Assembly: GCF_017940815.1 (NCBI RefSeq)
Contig: NZ_JAGAXX010000028.1
Location: 1 to 64,000 of the forward strand
Source of the DNA: Methanobrevibacter sp.
GTDB taxonomy: Archaea > Methanobacteriota > Methanobacteria > Methanobacteriales > Methanobacteriaceae
Length of the DNA stretch: 64,000 bases
Reading direction: 5' to 3'
Part shown: positions 55,279 through 62,361 of the stretch, in pieces
Layout: each line of letters opens with the position of its first letter
Numbering within the stretch: position 1 is the stretch's first letter
Notes under the pieces: generated by a model
What the model was told of the DNA's origin: nothing
The model's database searches: none
The model's input: only the letters and a program-made list of their open reading frames with translations
Program-made: the position numbers and the translations under genes

Positions 55279-56328
55279 TTGAAATGTTTACTTATTGTCA
55301 CTGGTAGAGGTTTGGGGGGAGATGCCATGATTGCTCTAAACACCATGTCTGCACTTGAGAAAAGGGGTGTTGAATGTGATGTTGCTTTAGATGAATCTGC
55401 TCCGGGTCTTTTATTTGAAAAAAACGGATATTCTTGGCATAAGATATCTGTTCCTCAAGCGGGAGGTCACTCTGCCACTAAATTGTCTGCTCTTAAGGGA
55501 GCTTTGAAATTGATTTCTGCTACTTTTAAAGCAAGAAAGGCTATTAAAAAATCAAAAGCTGATTTTGTATTGGGCATATTGGGTGGAGGAGCTATTGTTG
55601 CTTCTCTTGGAGGTAAATTTGCACGTAAACCTACTTTTTCTTTAATTTCAACTCCTCTCGATTCAAGAGTGTGTCCAAAATTCAATCATTGTTATATTTT
55701 ACCAGAATTGAATAAATTCAGATGGGATAAATTGCCTAAGAATATGGAAAAATCCTTTTATCCGTTATCCGATGATATGGGAAAGGGTGAATCCGACATT
55801 GCTCTTCAAAAGTTAAAGCAATATCCGAATTTTGATGAAAATAAAAAGACTATTGTATTTTCTTCAGGATCTTCAATCTTTAAAGGAATAATTGATGGTA
55901 TCAATATTGTTGCAGACAAGACTGATGAGTATAACCTTGTTTTGGTGGGTTTGCCTCTTAAGGATGAGTATTATGACTTGATCGATGAAAATAAAATAAT
56001 CTATGCTGGTTATATTGACTGGATTAATCATCTGTTCAAGTTTGCTGACTTGACTGTTCTCACTGATGACGGGGTTTCACTGGAGGAAGCATTCACTAAT
56101 GGAAAACCTATTGTTGCTCTTGCTCGTGTCAAATGGGGAAGATACCAGAACATGGCGGGAGTATTCAAAGGCGCTATGATAGAATCAGACGTTGGTGATG
56201 TTTACGAAAGCATTCAGGAAGCTTTTGAAAATTATGATTCCCTGCAGGAAAATGCGCTGTATTATGGGGATGTGTGTATGAATGCCGCAGATAATTTGGC
56301 TGACAGCATCCTAAAAAAAGTAGAATAG
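55279..56328 (+). CDS. MurG-like glycosyltransferase, candidate pseudomurein lipid II synthase
   Basis: A 349-residue GT-B-fold glycosyltransferase resembling MurG/GT28. TTG 55279 is chosen because GGAGAGTGAT lies five bases before it; GTG 55270 would bury that signal. The N-terminus MKCLLIVTGRGLGGD holds the Gly-rich loop at the nucleotide-sugar/acceptor site. FVLGILGGGAIVASLGGKFA resembles the GGYxSxP...A block of MurG. The C-terminal half has TIVFSSGSSIFKGI, the HLFKFADLTVLTDDGVSLEEAFTNGKPIVALA region with a Glu expected to contact the nucleotide ribose, and a helical tail. It probably adds a sugar from a UDP-sugar to the product of the MraY-like enzyme encoded just upstream, at the inner membrane face. 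Acceptor and donor are inferred. A hairpin shared with the convergent oxidoreductase gene ends it. Confidence 0.72.
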   Translation: MKCLLIVTGRGLGGDAMIALNTMSALEKRGVECDVALDESAPGLLFEKNGYSWHKISVPQAGGHSATKLSALKGALKLISATFKARKAIKKSKADFVLGILGGGAIVASLGGKFARKPTFSLISTPLDSRVCPKFNHCYILPELNKFRWDKLPKNMEKSFYPLSDDMGKGESDIALQKLKQYPNFDENKKTIVFSSGSSIFKGIIDGINIVADKTDEYNLVLVGLPLKDEYYDLIDENKIIYAGYIDWINHLFKFADLTVLTDDGVSLEEAFTNGKPIVALARVKWGRYQNMAGVFKGAMIESDVGDVYESIQEAFENYDSLQENALYYGDVCMNAADNLADSILKKVE

Positions 56329-56352
56329 TGGCATTATAGCCACAGATTTTTT
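56328..56352. terminator. Shared hairpin between convergent genes
   Basis: GTGGC (56328-56332) pairs with GCCAC (56339-56343). The glycosyltransferase stop (56326-56328) and oxidoreductase stop (56334-56336) both lie in or touch it. T residues follow on the plus strand at 56347-56352. Confidence 0.6.
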
Positions 56353-57635
56353 ATAATTTTGTAGTTTGTATCGGTTGAAGGGTGAATTTCTAGAAACTCA
56401 CTGTAATCATCCAAATCATAATCCATTCTCATCAAGTAAGATAGGTATGCCACATCACTGGTTGAGGAGGGGGATATTGAATTTATTTTATTTATCTTAT
56501 TTTTGTTCTTATCGAATTCAATTTCGGTATATCCGGTATTTCCTTCGAGTATTTTCCAGAAAGCTCCCGGTCCGGCTATTCCAGGTATTGCAATTGTTGC
56601 CTTTTCATCTTCGCCAAGGTTTGTTTTTTCGTTTTTGACAAAACTCACTTCGGTGTTCAAACTTAAGGTTTGAGGAATGCAATTGTAGCTCACTTTATTT
56701 CCATACTTTGCCATGTTTCTTGCAGCTGTGATGCCTTCCATTCTTGCTACTGGGGTTAGTTGATATCCTCCAGTAACATCTCCTGCAGCATATACATTAC
56801 TTACATTAGTTTGCATCATTTCATTAACTTTGATGCTTTTGTCAGGATTTAATTCAACAAATCCTTCTGCAATCTCACTGTTTGGGGTTCTTCCTGTTGC
56901 AAAAAACGGCACACCTTCCAGCTCTTGGCCGTCATTTGTCAAAACTTTATCCTTGAACACTTCAATAACATCGGTATTTTCCATGATGTTGACATTTGGA
57001 ATAATCTTTTCCAACACGTACCTTTTAGTGTTTTCACTGAGTTCCTTTAAAAATGTGCTTCTCACAATAACATTGACTTCGCTTCCGAGTGTGGCATAGA
57101 TGTTGGCTATTTCACAGGCGATTATTCCTCCGCCTATTATGTTTAGCTTTTCAGGAACGTCATCAAGTTTCAATATGTCCTTATTGGTTAACCCAAATTC
57201 AGATCCTTTTACCGGTGGAATGAATGGTCTTGCACCGGTAGCTATTAGTAAGTTGTCCCAATCGAAAGTTTCGTTGTTTACAATCACCTGATTATCCTCA
57301 ATTTTGGCCTCGCCGTAAATCACATTGTTTCCAACACTTTCATTTTCCATTTGGTTTAGTTGCCTGAGCTTGACTTGTGTTTCGGTAATCTTTTCAACGA
57401 TTTTATCGTAAGAAATTTCTAGTTGACTTTTAATGAAACCGTGTTTGTTGAATCTGTTATTTTCATCAATAAATTTTGTAATGTCTGTAAGTGCACAAAC
57501 AACCATGCACCCTTCATTTAAACAGGTTCCCGCTATATGATTTTTTTCAATTAATGTGACGTCCTCTCCCAATTTTCCAAGTTCTAATGACCCTAATCTT
57601 CCTGCAGGCCCTGATCCAATTACAATATTTTTCAT
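56334..57635 (-). CDS. FAD-dependent pyridine nucleotide-disulfide oxidoreductase (dihydrolipoamide dehydrogenase-like)
   Basis: Flavoprotein of the class I disulfide reductase family. ATG 57635 is preferred to ATG 57638 because of spacing from GGGAGG. The FAD-binding GSGPAG (residues 7-12), the redox-active pair C38/C43 in GTCLNEGC, an NAD(P)-binding GGGIIACEIANIYATLGSEV, the second FAD motif NVYAAGDVTGGYQLTP, and a C-terminal dimerisation domain containing EIHPSTDT at the place of the catalytic His-x-x-x-x-Glu are visible. The Glu partner of that His is replaced, so the catalytic dyad may be altered. Methanogens lack the usual 2-oxoacid dehydrogenase complexes, so the natural disulfide substrate (lipoyl protein, CoA or mycothiol-like disulfide) is unknown. 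The gene is convergent with the MurG-like gene and divergent from hypC. Confidence 0.85.
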   Translation of the reverse strand: MKNIVIGSGPAGRLGSLELGKLGEDVTLIEKNHIAGTCLNEGCMVVCALTDITKFIDENNRFNKHGFIKSQLEISYDKIVEKITETQVKLRQLNQMENESVGNNVIYGEAKIEDNQVIVNNETFDWDNLLIATGARPFIPPVKGSEFGLTNKDILKLDDVPEKLNIIGGGIIACEIANIYATLGSEVNVIVRSTFLKELSENTKRYVLEKIIPNVNIMENTDVIEVFKDKVLTNDGQELEGVPFFATGRTPNSEIAEGFVELNPDKSIKVNEMMQTNVSNVYAAGDVTGGYQLTPVARMEGITAARNMAKYGNKVSYNCIPQTLSLNTEVSFVKNEKTNLGEDEKATIAIPGIAGPGAFWKILEGNTGYTEIEFDKNKNKINKINSISPSSTSDVAYLSYLMRMDYDLDDYSEFLEIHPSTDTNYKIIKNLWL

Positions 57636-57715
57636 CATTAACCTCCCATTAGATAGTTTTATATAATACTAACATTTAATTATTAATATATATTAAATTT
57701 TGGAGATTGATATTT

Positions 57716-57991
57716 ATGTGTATTGCAGCACCCGCTCATGTTGTTGAGATAAACAGAGAAGATAATTGGTTAGTTGCTGACTTCGGTGGAGCAAGACAAC
57801 AAGCAAAAATAGATCTCTTACCTGAAGTAGAGATTGGTGATTATGTTTTAATCCATGCTGGTTATGCAATTGAAAAATTAACTGAAGAAGCTGCTAAAGA
57901 GTCTTTAGAAGCTTGGGAAGAACTTTTAGATATTCTCGAAGAAGAAGATATTGAAATGGAAAAAGCAAGAAATGAACATTTCAATCAATAG
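57716..57991 (+). CDS. hypC: HypC/HupF hydrogenase maturation chaperone
   Basis: Small chaperone that delivers the Fe(CN)2CO unit, with HypD, to the large subunit of [NiFe] hydrogenases. ATG 57716 is chosen over TTG 57707 because HypC must begin Met-Cys: the essential Cys2 is then at the N-terminus in [12 protein letters not shown]. The rest is typical: [36 protein letters not shown], then an acidic helical C-terminus. GGAGA at 57702-57706 is well placed. At 91 residues the length is normal. Hydrogenase maturation fits an organism living on H2 and CO2 or formate. Other hyp genes are not in the window. It ends in a hairpin that it shares with the convergent ACT-domain gene, overlapping it by seven bases. 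Confidence 0.93.
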   Translation: MCIAAPAHVVEINREDNWLVADFGGARQQAKIDLLPEVEIGDYVLIHAGYAIEKLTEEAAKESLEAWEELLDILEEEDIEMEKARNEHFNQ

Positions 57992-57998
57992 ATTGAAA
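57979..57998. terminator. Shared hairpin spanning both stop codons of hypC and the ACT gene
   Basis: TTTCAATC (57979-57986) pairs perfectly with GATTGAAA (57991-57998) around AATA. The hypC TAG (57989-57991) and the minus-strand TGA (57985-57987) both fall within it. Confidence 0.65.
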
Positions 57999-58521
57999 CT
58001 CTTGTTACTCCATCTATTTTTAAAAATTCATTTATTAAATCGCCTTTAACTGGTTCCTCAGTTATTATGGTTAGTATTGGGCTTTGCTGAAGTTCAGTGT
58101 CTTCGGCATAAGCTTGCCTTATTCCTATTCCTTTTTCTGTTATTAAGTTTGTAGTTTTTGCTAGAATTCCTTCACTTTGGGATCCGACTTCAATTTCAAT
58201 AACTCCAAGGTCTATGTTTTTAGCGATATTTTTTAATAGTGTTCCTGCTGGGATGATGTTGCTGAATAGGTTGTATAGTTCATCGTCTTCACATATGACT
58301 TCAATTGTTGATTTGATTGCACGTCTGTCCACATTTGCAGCTGTTGCCAATGCCTTGTCGCTGATTTTTAAGTTTCCACAATATACTTTTCCATCATCGT
58401 TTATGGACAGTCCAAGTTCAATCATCTTTTCTGCAACTCTGATTCTTGCAGGGTATTTTTTGAATTTTTCATTAATCTTTTCCCACATTTCTATCATCAT
58501 TCCAACTTTTTGTACATTCAA
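57985..58521 (-). CDS. ACT-domain regulatory protein (COG2061-like)
   Basis: A 178-residue protein with an N-terminal helical, probably DNA-binding part and a C-terminal ACT domain (from about residue 100: [36 protein letters not shown]...[31 protein letters not shown]). It resembles the archaeal group described as predicted regulators of amino acid metabolism with an ACT domain; the ligand is probably an amino acid. In the N-terminal part, [25 protein letters not shown] reads like a helix-turn-helix. Alternative starts exist at Met8 and Met9. Its stop overlaps hypC on the other strand. tyrA and hisC are within 20 kb but there is no direct evidence that it controls them. Confidence 0.75.
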   Translation of the reverse strand: MNVQKVGMMIEMWEKINEKFKKYPARIRVAEKMIELGLSINDDGKVYCGNLKISDKALATAANVDRRAIKSTIEVICEDDELYNLFSNIIPAGTLLKNIAKNIDLGVIEIEVGSQSEGILAKTTNLITEKGIGIRQAYAEDTELQQSPILTIITEEPVKGDLINEFLKIDGVTRVSIY

Positions 58522-58600
58522 GTTAATATTTGTAGAATACGGTATATATTATTTGTGGAAATTCTTAGAAAAAGTTGTCATGTAAAAAGAAAAATATTTT

Positions 58601-58607
58601 AAAAAAA
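58601..58607 (-). terminator. T-run terminating tRNA-Ile
   Basis: Seven T residues on the minus strand, nine bases after the mature tRNA 3' end. Confidence 0.6.
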
Positions 58608-58616
58608 GCTTAGAAG

Positions 58617-58691
58617 TAGGCTAGATGGGATTCGAACCCATGACCTCCCGGTTATCAGCCGAGCGCGCTAACCAAGCTGTGCCACTAGCCT
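58617..58691 (-). tRNA. tRNA-Ile (anticodon GAT)
   Basis: On the minus strand AGGCTAG pairs with CTAGCCT to form the acceptor stem, followed by discriminator A; CCA is not encoded. The anticodon arm CTCGG-CTGATAA-CCGGG gives anticodon GAT, and the T arm ATGGG-TTCGAAT-CCCAT is perfect. In the D arm GCAC faces GCGC, which leaves an A12-C23 mismatch. There is no intron. A TATA-like box lies at 58723-58732, with a 16-bp palindrome between it and the tRNA. Confidence 0.95.
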
Positions 58692-58703
58692 ATACATATT
58701 GTG

Positions 58704-58732
58704 TGACAGTTAACTGTCAACACTTATACATA
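58704..58732 (-). promoter_or_regulatory. tRNA-Ile promoter with 16-bp palindrome
   Basis: TGACAGTTAACTGTCA (58704-58719) equals its own reverse complement. It sits between the TATA-like TATGTATAAG (minus strand, 58723-58732) and the tRNA 5' end at 58691, so a bound protein would block initiation. Regulation is inferred. Confidence 0.45.
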
Positions 58733-58793
58733 TGTTTATTGCCATATATAACTGTTTCGGTTATACATGGAAAAACAATAAAAAATTAAAATT

Positions 58794-59078
58794 TTATCTG
58801 TTAATCATTTCGTTAATGGAGTCTGCCATAGCATGTCCTTCAACGATGATTTTCACGTTTTCAATACCTTCAACGTTTTCAGCTCTGATTTTAGTATCAG
58901 CAGCGATACGAGTAATACTCATACAACCGGGGTTGGTTGGTTGGAGGGTAATTTCAGCTTGATCACCATCAACAGCGATATTTTTTACAATTCCCATTTC
59001 TACAATACTGATTCCCATGTGAGGGTCATTAATTGGAGAAATTGCGTCTTTAATAGTATTTACTAATTCTTCTGACAT
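58794..59078 (-). CDS. DUF59/MIP18-family Fe-S cluster assembly factor
   Basis: A 94-residue single-domain protein of the DUF59 (MIP18, PaaD, SufT-like) family, thought to help place Fe-S clusters on target proteins. Typical features are IKDAISPINDPHMGISIVEMGIVKNI at the N-terminus, the beta-strand AEITLQPTNPGCMSI containing the conserved cysteine, and the C-terminal VKIIVEGHAM. An ATP-binding Nbp35/ApbC partner is not in the window. A purine-rich AGGAGACTG precedes ATG 59078. Downstream, on the same strand, is the tRNA-Ile gene; T-rich stretches at about 58770-58785 on the minus strand probably separate the two. Confidence 0.88.
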   Translation of the reverse strand: MSEELVNTIKDAISPINDPHMGISIVEMGIVKNIAVDGDQAEITLQPTNPGCMSITRIAADTKIRAENVEGIENVKIIVEGHAMADSINEMINR

Positions 59079-59137
59079 TTTCAGTCTCCTATAATTTATG
59101 TATTTATAAGTATTAATAATGATATTTATATATGTTG

Positions 59138-60049
59138 TTATTTTTTCAAACGATGTTTTAATTTAACTGCAATACCGTTACGGCACTCTTCCATCTCACG
59201 ACCGGTCATAACTGCCTTGCCCACTCCAACAACGGTATCGTCACGAACAACGACGACCTCGTCATTTGGAACGATTTTAGGGTCTGCTTTTTCAACTCCA
59301 GGTGCAAAAACGGTGTTTGTTTCCAAGTCAAAATCAATGTTGATGATATGGATTCCCAATTCCTTTAAGATTTCTCCACCCGGTAAGTTTAATCTATACA
59401 ATCCGTAATCTTTATTTAATAATGCCAATTGGGTTCCATTGGACAATATCCTTTTGTGATACATTCCTTTGGTTTTAACATTGTCAGGAATAAATCCTTC
59501 TCCTCCTTCACCAAACTGGTATTTTGCAATTGACTTAAGTTCGTGCAAGGTCTTTTCACGTCTATTGACTCTTTGATGATTTTTCAATTCCATCCTTAGA
59601 TTATAAAGTGAATCTGGGGAAGTCGGACGCCCATCCACACAAACATTAACAAAATCGTCCAGGTATGCTTCACAGGATTCCAGATAACCTCCAGCAAGGT
59701 TTGCAACGACTTTTTTTCCTTCACAGTACTTGGCTATCAATCTGCCGCTTTCTTCGATTTCATCAGCAGACCATGAACCTGTGGTACTCACATCATAAGA
59801 TTGAATCGGAAAAGTGTTTTCAAGTTCCCTTGGACAAATTCCAAAAGGGGAAGTGACAATAAGCTCTTGATATGATCTTGTTAATTTTCTAAATTTTTGA
59901 TGGGATTTTGAATTGGAATAAGGTTTTTTCATACTGCAGGGCAATAATACGACAGTATCTCCAAGAGGTTTCATAATTTCCATTCTCTGTCTCCACCTGA
60001 CCGCTTCCGGACGATAGAGAGACTCTTCACTTGAACATATTACTTTCAT
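59138..60049 (-). CDS. arcS: Archaeosine synthase core with PUA domain (short ArcS form)
   Basis: Belongs to the ArcS family, which converts preQ0 at position 15 of archaeal tRNAs towards archaeosine. The signature PC-x3-KPY-x2-S-x2-H is present as PCSMKKPYSNSKSH, followed by TSPFGICPRELENTFP and YDVSTTGSWSADEIE. The last 80 residues (VFAPGVEKADPKIVPNDEVVVVRDD.VVGVGKAVM) are a PUA RNA-binding domain. At 303 residues it lacks the N-terminal TGT-like domain of long ArcS proteins; the rest may be encoded elsewhere. ATG 60049 is preferred because GAGG lies seven bases upstream, though ATG 60055 overlaps the HD gene stop as ATGA. Probably in an operon with the HD gene and tfe. Confidence 0.8.
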   Translation of the reverse strand: MKVICSSEESLYRPEAVRWRQRMEIMKPLGDTVVLLPCSMKKPYSNSKSHQKFRKLTRSYQELIVTSPFGICPRELENTFPIQSYDVSTTGSWSADEIEESGRLIAKYCEGKKVVANLAGGYLESCEAYLDDFVNVCVDGRPTSPDSLYNLRMELKNHQRVNRREKTLHELKSIAKYQFGEGGEGFIPDNVKTKGMYHKRILSNGTQLALLNKDYGLYRLNLPGGEILKELGIHIINIDFDLETNTVFAPGVEKADPKIVPNDEVVVVRDDTVVGVGKAVMTGREMEECRNGIAVKLKHRLKK

Positions 60050-60051
60050 AA

Positions 60052-60543
60052 TCATTCCTCAAAAGCTTTTATTAACTCGTTATCAAGCTTAATTAATCTT
60101 TCAATATTGTCATCACTATCTTCGATAGTTCTTTTCCATTTGTTTATTACAAAATCAATGTCAACTTCTTTGCTCCCGCTTACTAGATTGTCTGCATGGG
60201 CAACGATTTTCTCCTCAAGGGTTTGGGGCACATAAGATTTTTTTGGAAGTCCAAGTTTAACTGATTCGCTTTCAGTGATTCCCGCACCGATGTGTCTTTC
60301 GATGATATTTAGCACATCCTCGTTGTACCCGTGTTCTTGGGCAATCTTCACTCCTTCCACGGCATGGGTTATTCCATGGGTTCTGGATCTTCCAATATCA
60401 TGCAGTAAAGCGCCTTTTCTTATAAGGTCTTCATCCACATTATCAAAATTAGCAGCTATTTTCATAGCTTTTTTATAAACTGCTTCACAATGTTCTATGA
60501 CATTTTCTGGTGTGTTTTCTTGTTTAAGTAATTCAATTTCCAT
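60052..60543 (-). CDS. HD-domain phosphohydrolase (TIGR00295-like)
   Basis: A 163-residue HD-superfamily protein; members are metal-dependent phosphohydrolases, but the substrate of this archaeal group is not known. The metal-binding pattern is visible as H18 (NVIEHCEAV), H48-D49 (GALLHDIGRSRTHGITHAVEG) and H84 (IIERHIGAG), with a further Asp in VAHADNLVSG. The start at ATG 60543 lies two bases from the tfe stop. Upstream in-frame GTG or TTG codons would overlap tfe and add residues without conservation that I recognise. It is closely packed between tfe and arcS on the same strand. Confidence 0.8.
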   Translation of the reverse strand: MEIELLKQENTPENVIEHCEAVYKKAMKIAANFDNVDEDLIRKGALLHDIGRSRTHGITHAVEGVKIAQEHGYNEDVLNIIERHIGAGITESESVKLGLPKKSYVPQTLEEKIVAHADNLVSGSKEVDIDFVINKWKRTIEDSDDNIERLIKLDNELIKAFEE

Positions 60544-60544
60544 T

Positions 60545-61063
60545 TTATCTATTTTTTTCACTAAATGACTTAAAATTACTTTCAACCATTTTAATGTCTT
60601 CTTTAATTTGTTTGATTGTTGCTTTATTGTCTTGGAATTCTAATTCGTCTCCACAAGCTGGACATAAAAATTCATAGTCAGATGCTTCATCAAAATCAAG
60701 TCTGACATGTCCTTGTGGGCATAGGAAGAACATGTTGTTTTCTTCACGTTCTAATTCTTCATTAAGCATTTTCAGATAGTTTTCAGAATCTTTAATTATA
60801 CGATTTATAACTTCTTCTTTTTCAAATTTCCAAGAATAAGTGAACCATTGTGTTTCAGGGTCTTTACTTCTTTTATAACTAGCTAATCCCATATCATAAA
60901 GTCTGTAAAGTATTTTTCTAACAATATTCAATTTAATTCCAGTTTTATTTGCAATTTCTTCATCGGTTTCTACACCATCGAGTAATGCTTTAACAATCGG
61001 TAAATTGCTTTCGTCTTCAACAACATTGGTTAATAAGGTCTTTACTAATGGATCGTCTATCAT
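60545..61063 (-). CDS. tfe: Transcription initiation factor E subunit alpha
   Basis: Archaeal TFE, which helps RNA polymerase open promoters and stabilises the open complex. The 172-residue protein has the winged-helix domain (residues 1 to about 90: VKALLDGVETDEEIANKTGIKLNIVRKILYRLYDMGLASY), a helical linker rich in Glu and Lys, and a C-terminal zinc-ribbon-like domain. In that ribbon the first knuckle reads CPQGH where C-P-x-C is expected; the second is intact as CPAC. So one of four zinc-binding cysteines is Gly, with a His next to it. GGGGA precedes ATG 61063. It heads a minus-strand group with the HD and arcS genes. Confidence 0.9.
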   Translation of the reverse strand: MIDDPLVKTLLTNVVEDESNLPIVKALLDGVETDEEIANKTGIKLNIVRKILYRLYDMGLASYKRSKDPETQWFTYSWKFEKEEVINRIIKDSENYLKMLNEELEREENNMFFLCPQGHVRLDFDEASDYEFLCPACGDELEFQDNKATIKQIKEDIKMVESNFKSFSEKNR

Positions 61064-61155
61064 ATTTTCCCCTAAAACTTATATTTTATAAATAAAAATA
61101 AAACAATAAAATTGATATTAGTTATTTATTTTGTATTATAAATAACTAACGATAT

Positions 61156-62358
61156 TTAATAATTTTTTAAGATATCTAATAGATTTTTGATGATATAGTC
61201 AACTTCTTCAGTGGTTAATGTGGAGTATATCGGCAGGCTTATCTCATTTTCAAATAAATGATATGCATTAGGATAATCGGCAATGTCAAATCCTAAATTT
61301 TTATAAGCTGTTAATAATGGGAGTGGTTTGTAGTGGACATTTGTGCTTATTCCTGCTTCTTCCATTTTTACTATGATTTCATTTCTTTGCTCTAAACTTA
61401 TGCCTTCAAGTCTTGCCAGGTATAGGTGTCCTGAAGATGCGGAATTTTCGCTAAAGTGGCGTGGTGTGATAACTTTGCTGTCCTTAAATCCCTCATCATA
61501 TTGTCTGATGATTTCATGTCTTCTTGAAAGCATTTCATCATAGCGTTTCAATTGTCCAAGGCCTATTCCCGCTTGGATATCTGTCATGTTGCATTTGTAT
61601 GCAGGAAGTAGAATGTCATATTCCCATGATCCCTTTTGAGTCTTTTCCAATGCGTCCTTGGTTTGTCCATGCAATGAATAAATTTGATATTTCTTGTATA
61701 GTTTCTCACTGTCAATATTTTCATTTTTCTTCCAGGTTACTGCGCCTCCCTCGGCTGTTGTGAGGTTTTTAACAGCATGGAATGAGAAACAAGTAAAATC
61801 AGCTAGGTTTCCTGATTTTTTGCCATCATTTACGGCACCGAAACCATGAGCGGAATCAGCTACAATGATGATTCTATTGAAAGCCTCTTGTAACTCGGTG
61901 GATGGTGTGAACAAATCCTTTTTGGATTCGATTATTTCATAAATCTTATCGTAATCGCACAATATTCCTGCAATGTCTACTGGAATGATCGCTTTGGTTT
62001 TTTCACTAATTGCATCACTTAACTTGTCATAGTCCATTAGTTGGGTGTCAACTTGGCTGTCTATCATGACCGGTGTTGCCCCGACATGGCAGATTACGCT
62101 ACATGATGCGGTATAGGTGTATGCAGGCACGATTACCTCATCTCCTTCACCAATGCCTAAAACTCTCAATGTCATTTCTAGGGCAGTTGTAGCAGCACTT
62201 AAACAAACAGTTCTGTCGCTGCCGCAATATTCAGTTATTTTACTTTCAAATTCTTTTGTTTTAGGGCCAGTAGTAATCCAGCCTGACTTTAATGCTGCAA
62301 TTACTTCATTAATCTCTTCTTCACTAATGTCTGGTGGTGAAAATGGAATCTTCATCAT
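61156..62358 (-). CDS. DegT/DnrJ/EryC1/StrS-family sugar aminotransferase
   Basis: PLP-dependent enzyme that aminates a keto sugar bound to a nucleotide, probably UDP-4-keto-6-deoxy-HexNAc made by the dehydratase encoded just upstream. The 400-residue protein starts MKIPFSPPDISEEEI, has SGWITTGPKTKEFE, VPAYTYTASCSVICHVGATPVMID, DSAHGFGA, and the PLP lysine K197 in CFSFHAVKNLTTAEGGAV, followed by NMTDIQAGIG and STNVHYKPL. These are typical of the PseC/PglE/WbpE group. GGAG lies eight bases before the double ATG at 62358. The start is three bases past the stop of the dehydratase gene, so they are co-transcribed. The exact sugar cannot be told from sequence. Confidence 0.9.
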   Translation of the reverse strand: MMKIPFSPPDISEEEINEVIAALKSGWITTGPKTKEFESKITEYCGSDRTVCLSAATTALEMTLRVLGIGEGDEVIVPAYTYTASCSVICHVGATPVMIDSQVDTQLMDYDKLSDAISEKTKAIIPVDIAGILCDYDKIYEIIESKKDLFTPSTELQEAFNRIIIVADSAHGFGAVNDGKKSGNLADFTCFSFHAVKNLTTAEGGAVTWKKNENIDSEKLYKKYQIYSLHGQTKDALEKTQKGSWEYDILLPAYKCNMTDIQAGIGLGQLKRYDEMLSRRHEIIRQYDEGFKDSKVITPRHFSENSASSGHLYLARLEGISLEQRNEIIVKMEEAGISTNVHYKPLPLLTAYKNLGFDIADYPNAYHLFENEISLPIYSTLTTEEVDYIIKNLLDILKNY

Positions 62359-62361
62359 TAT

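Noticed and set aside
60544-60585. Earlier start for the HD-domain protein at TTG 60585 or GTG 60561
   Set aside because: It would overlap the tfe coding region without a clear ribosome-binding site, and ATG 60543 fits the family N-terminus better.
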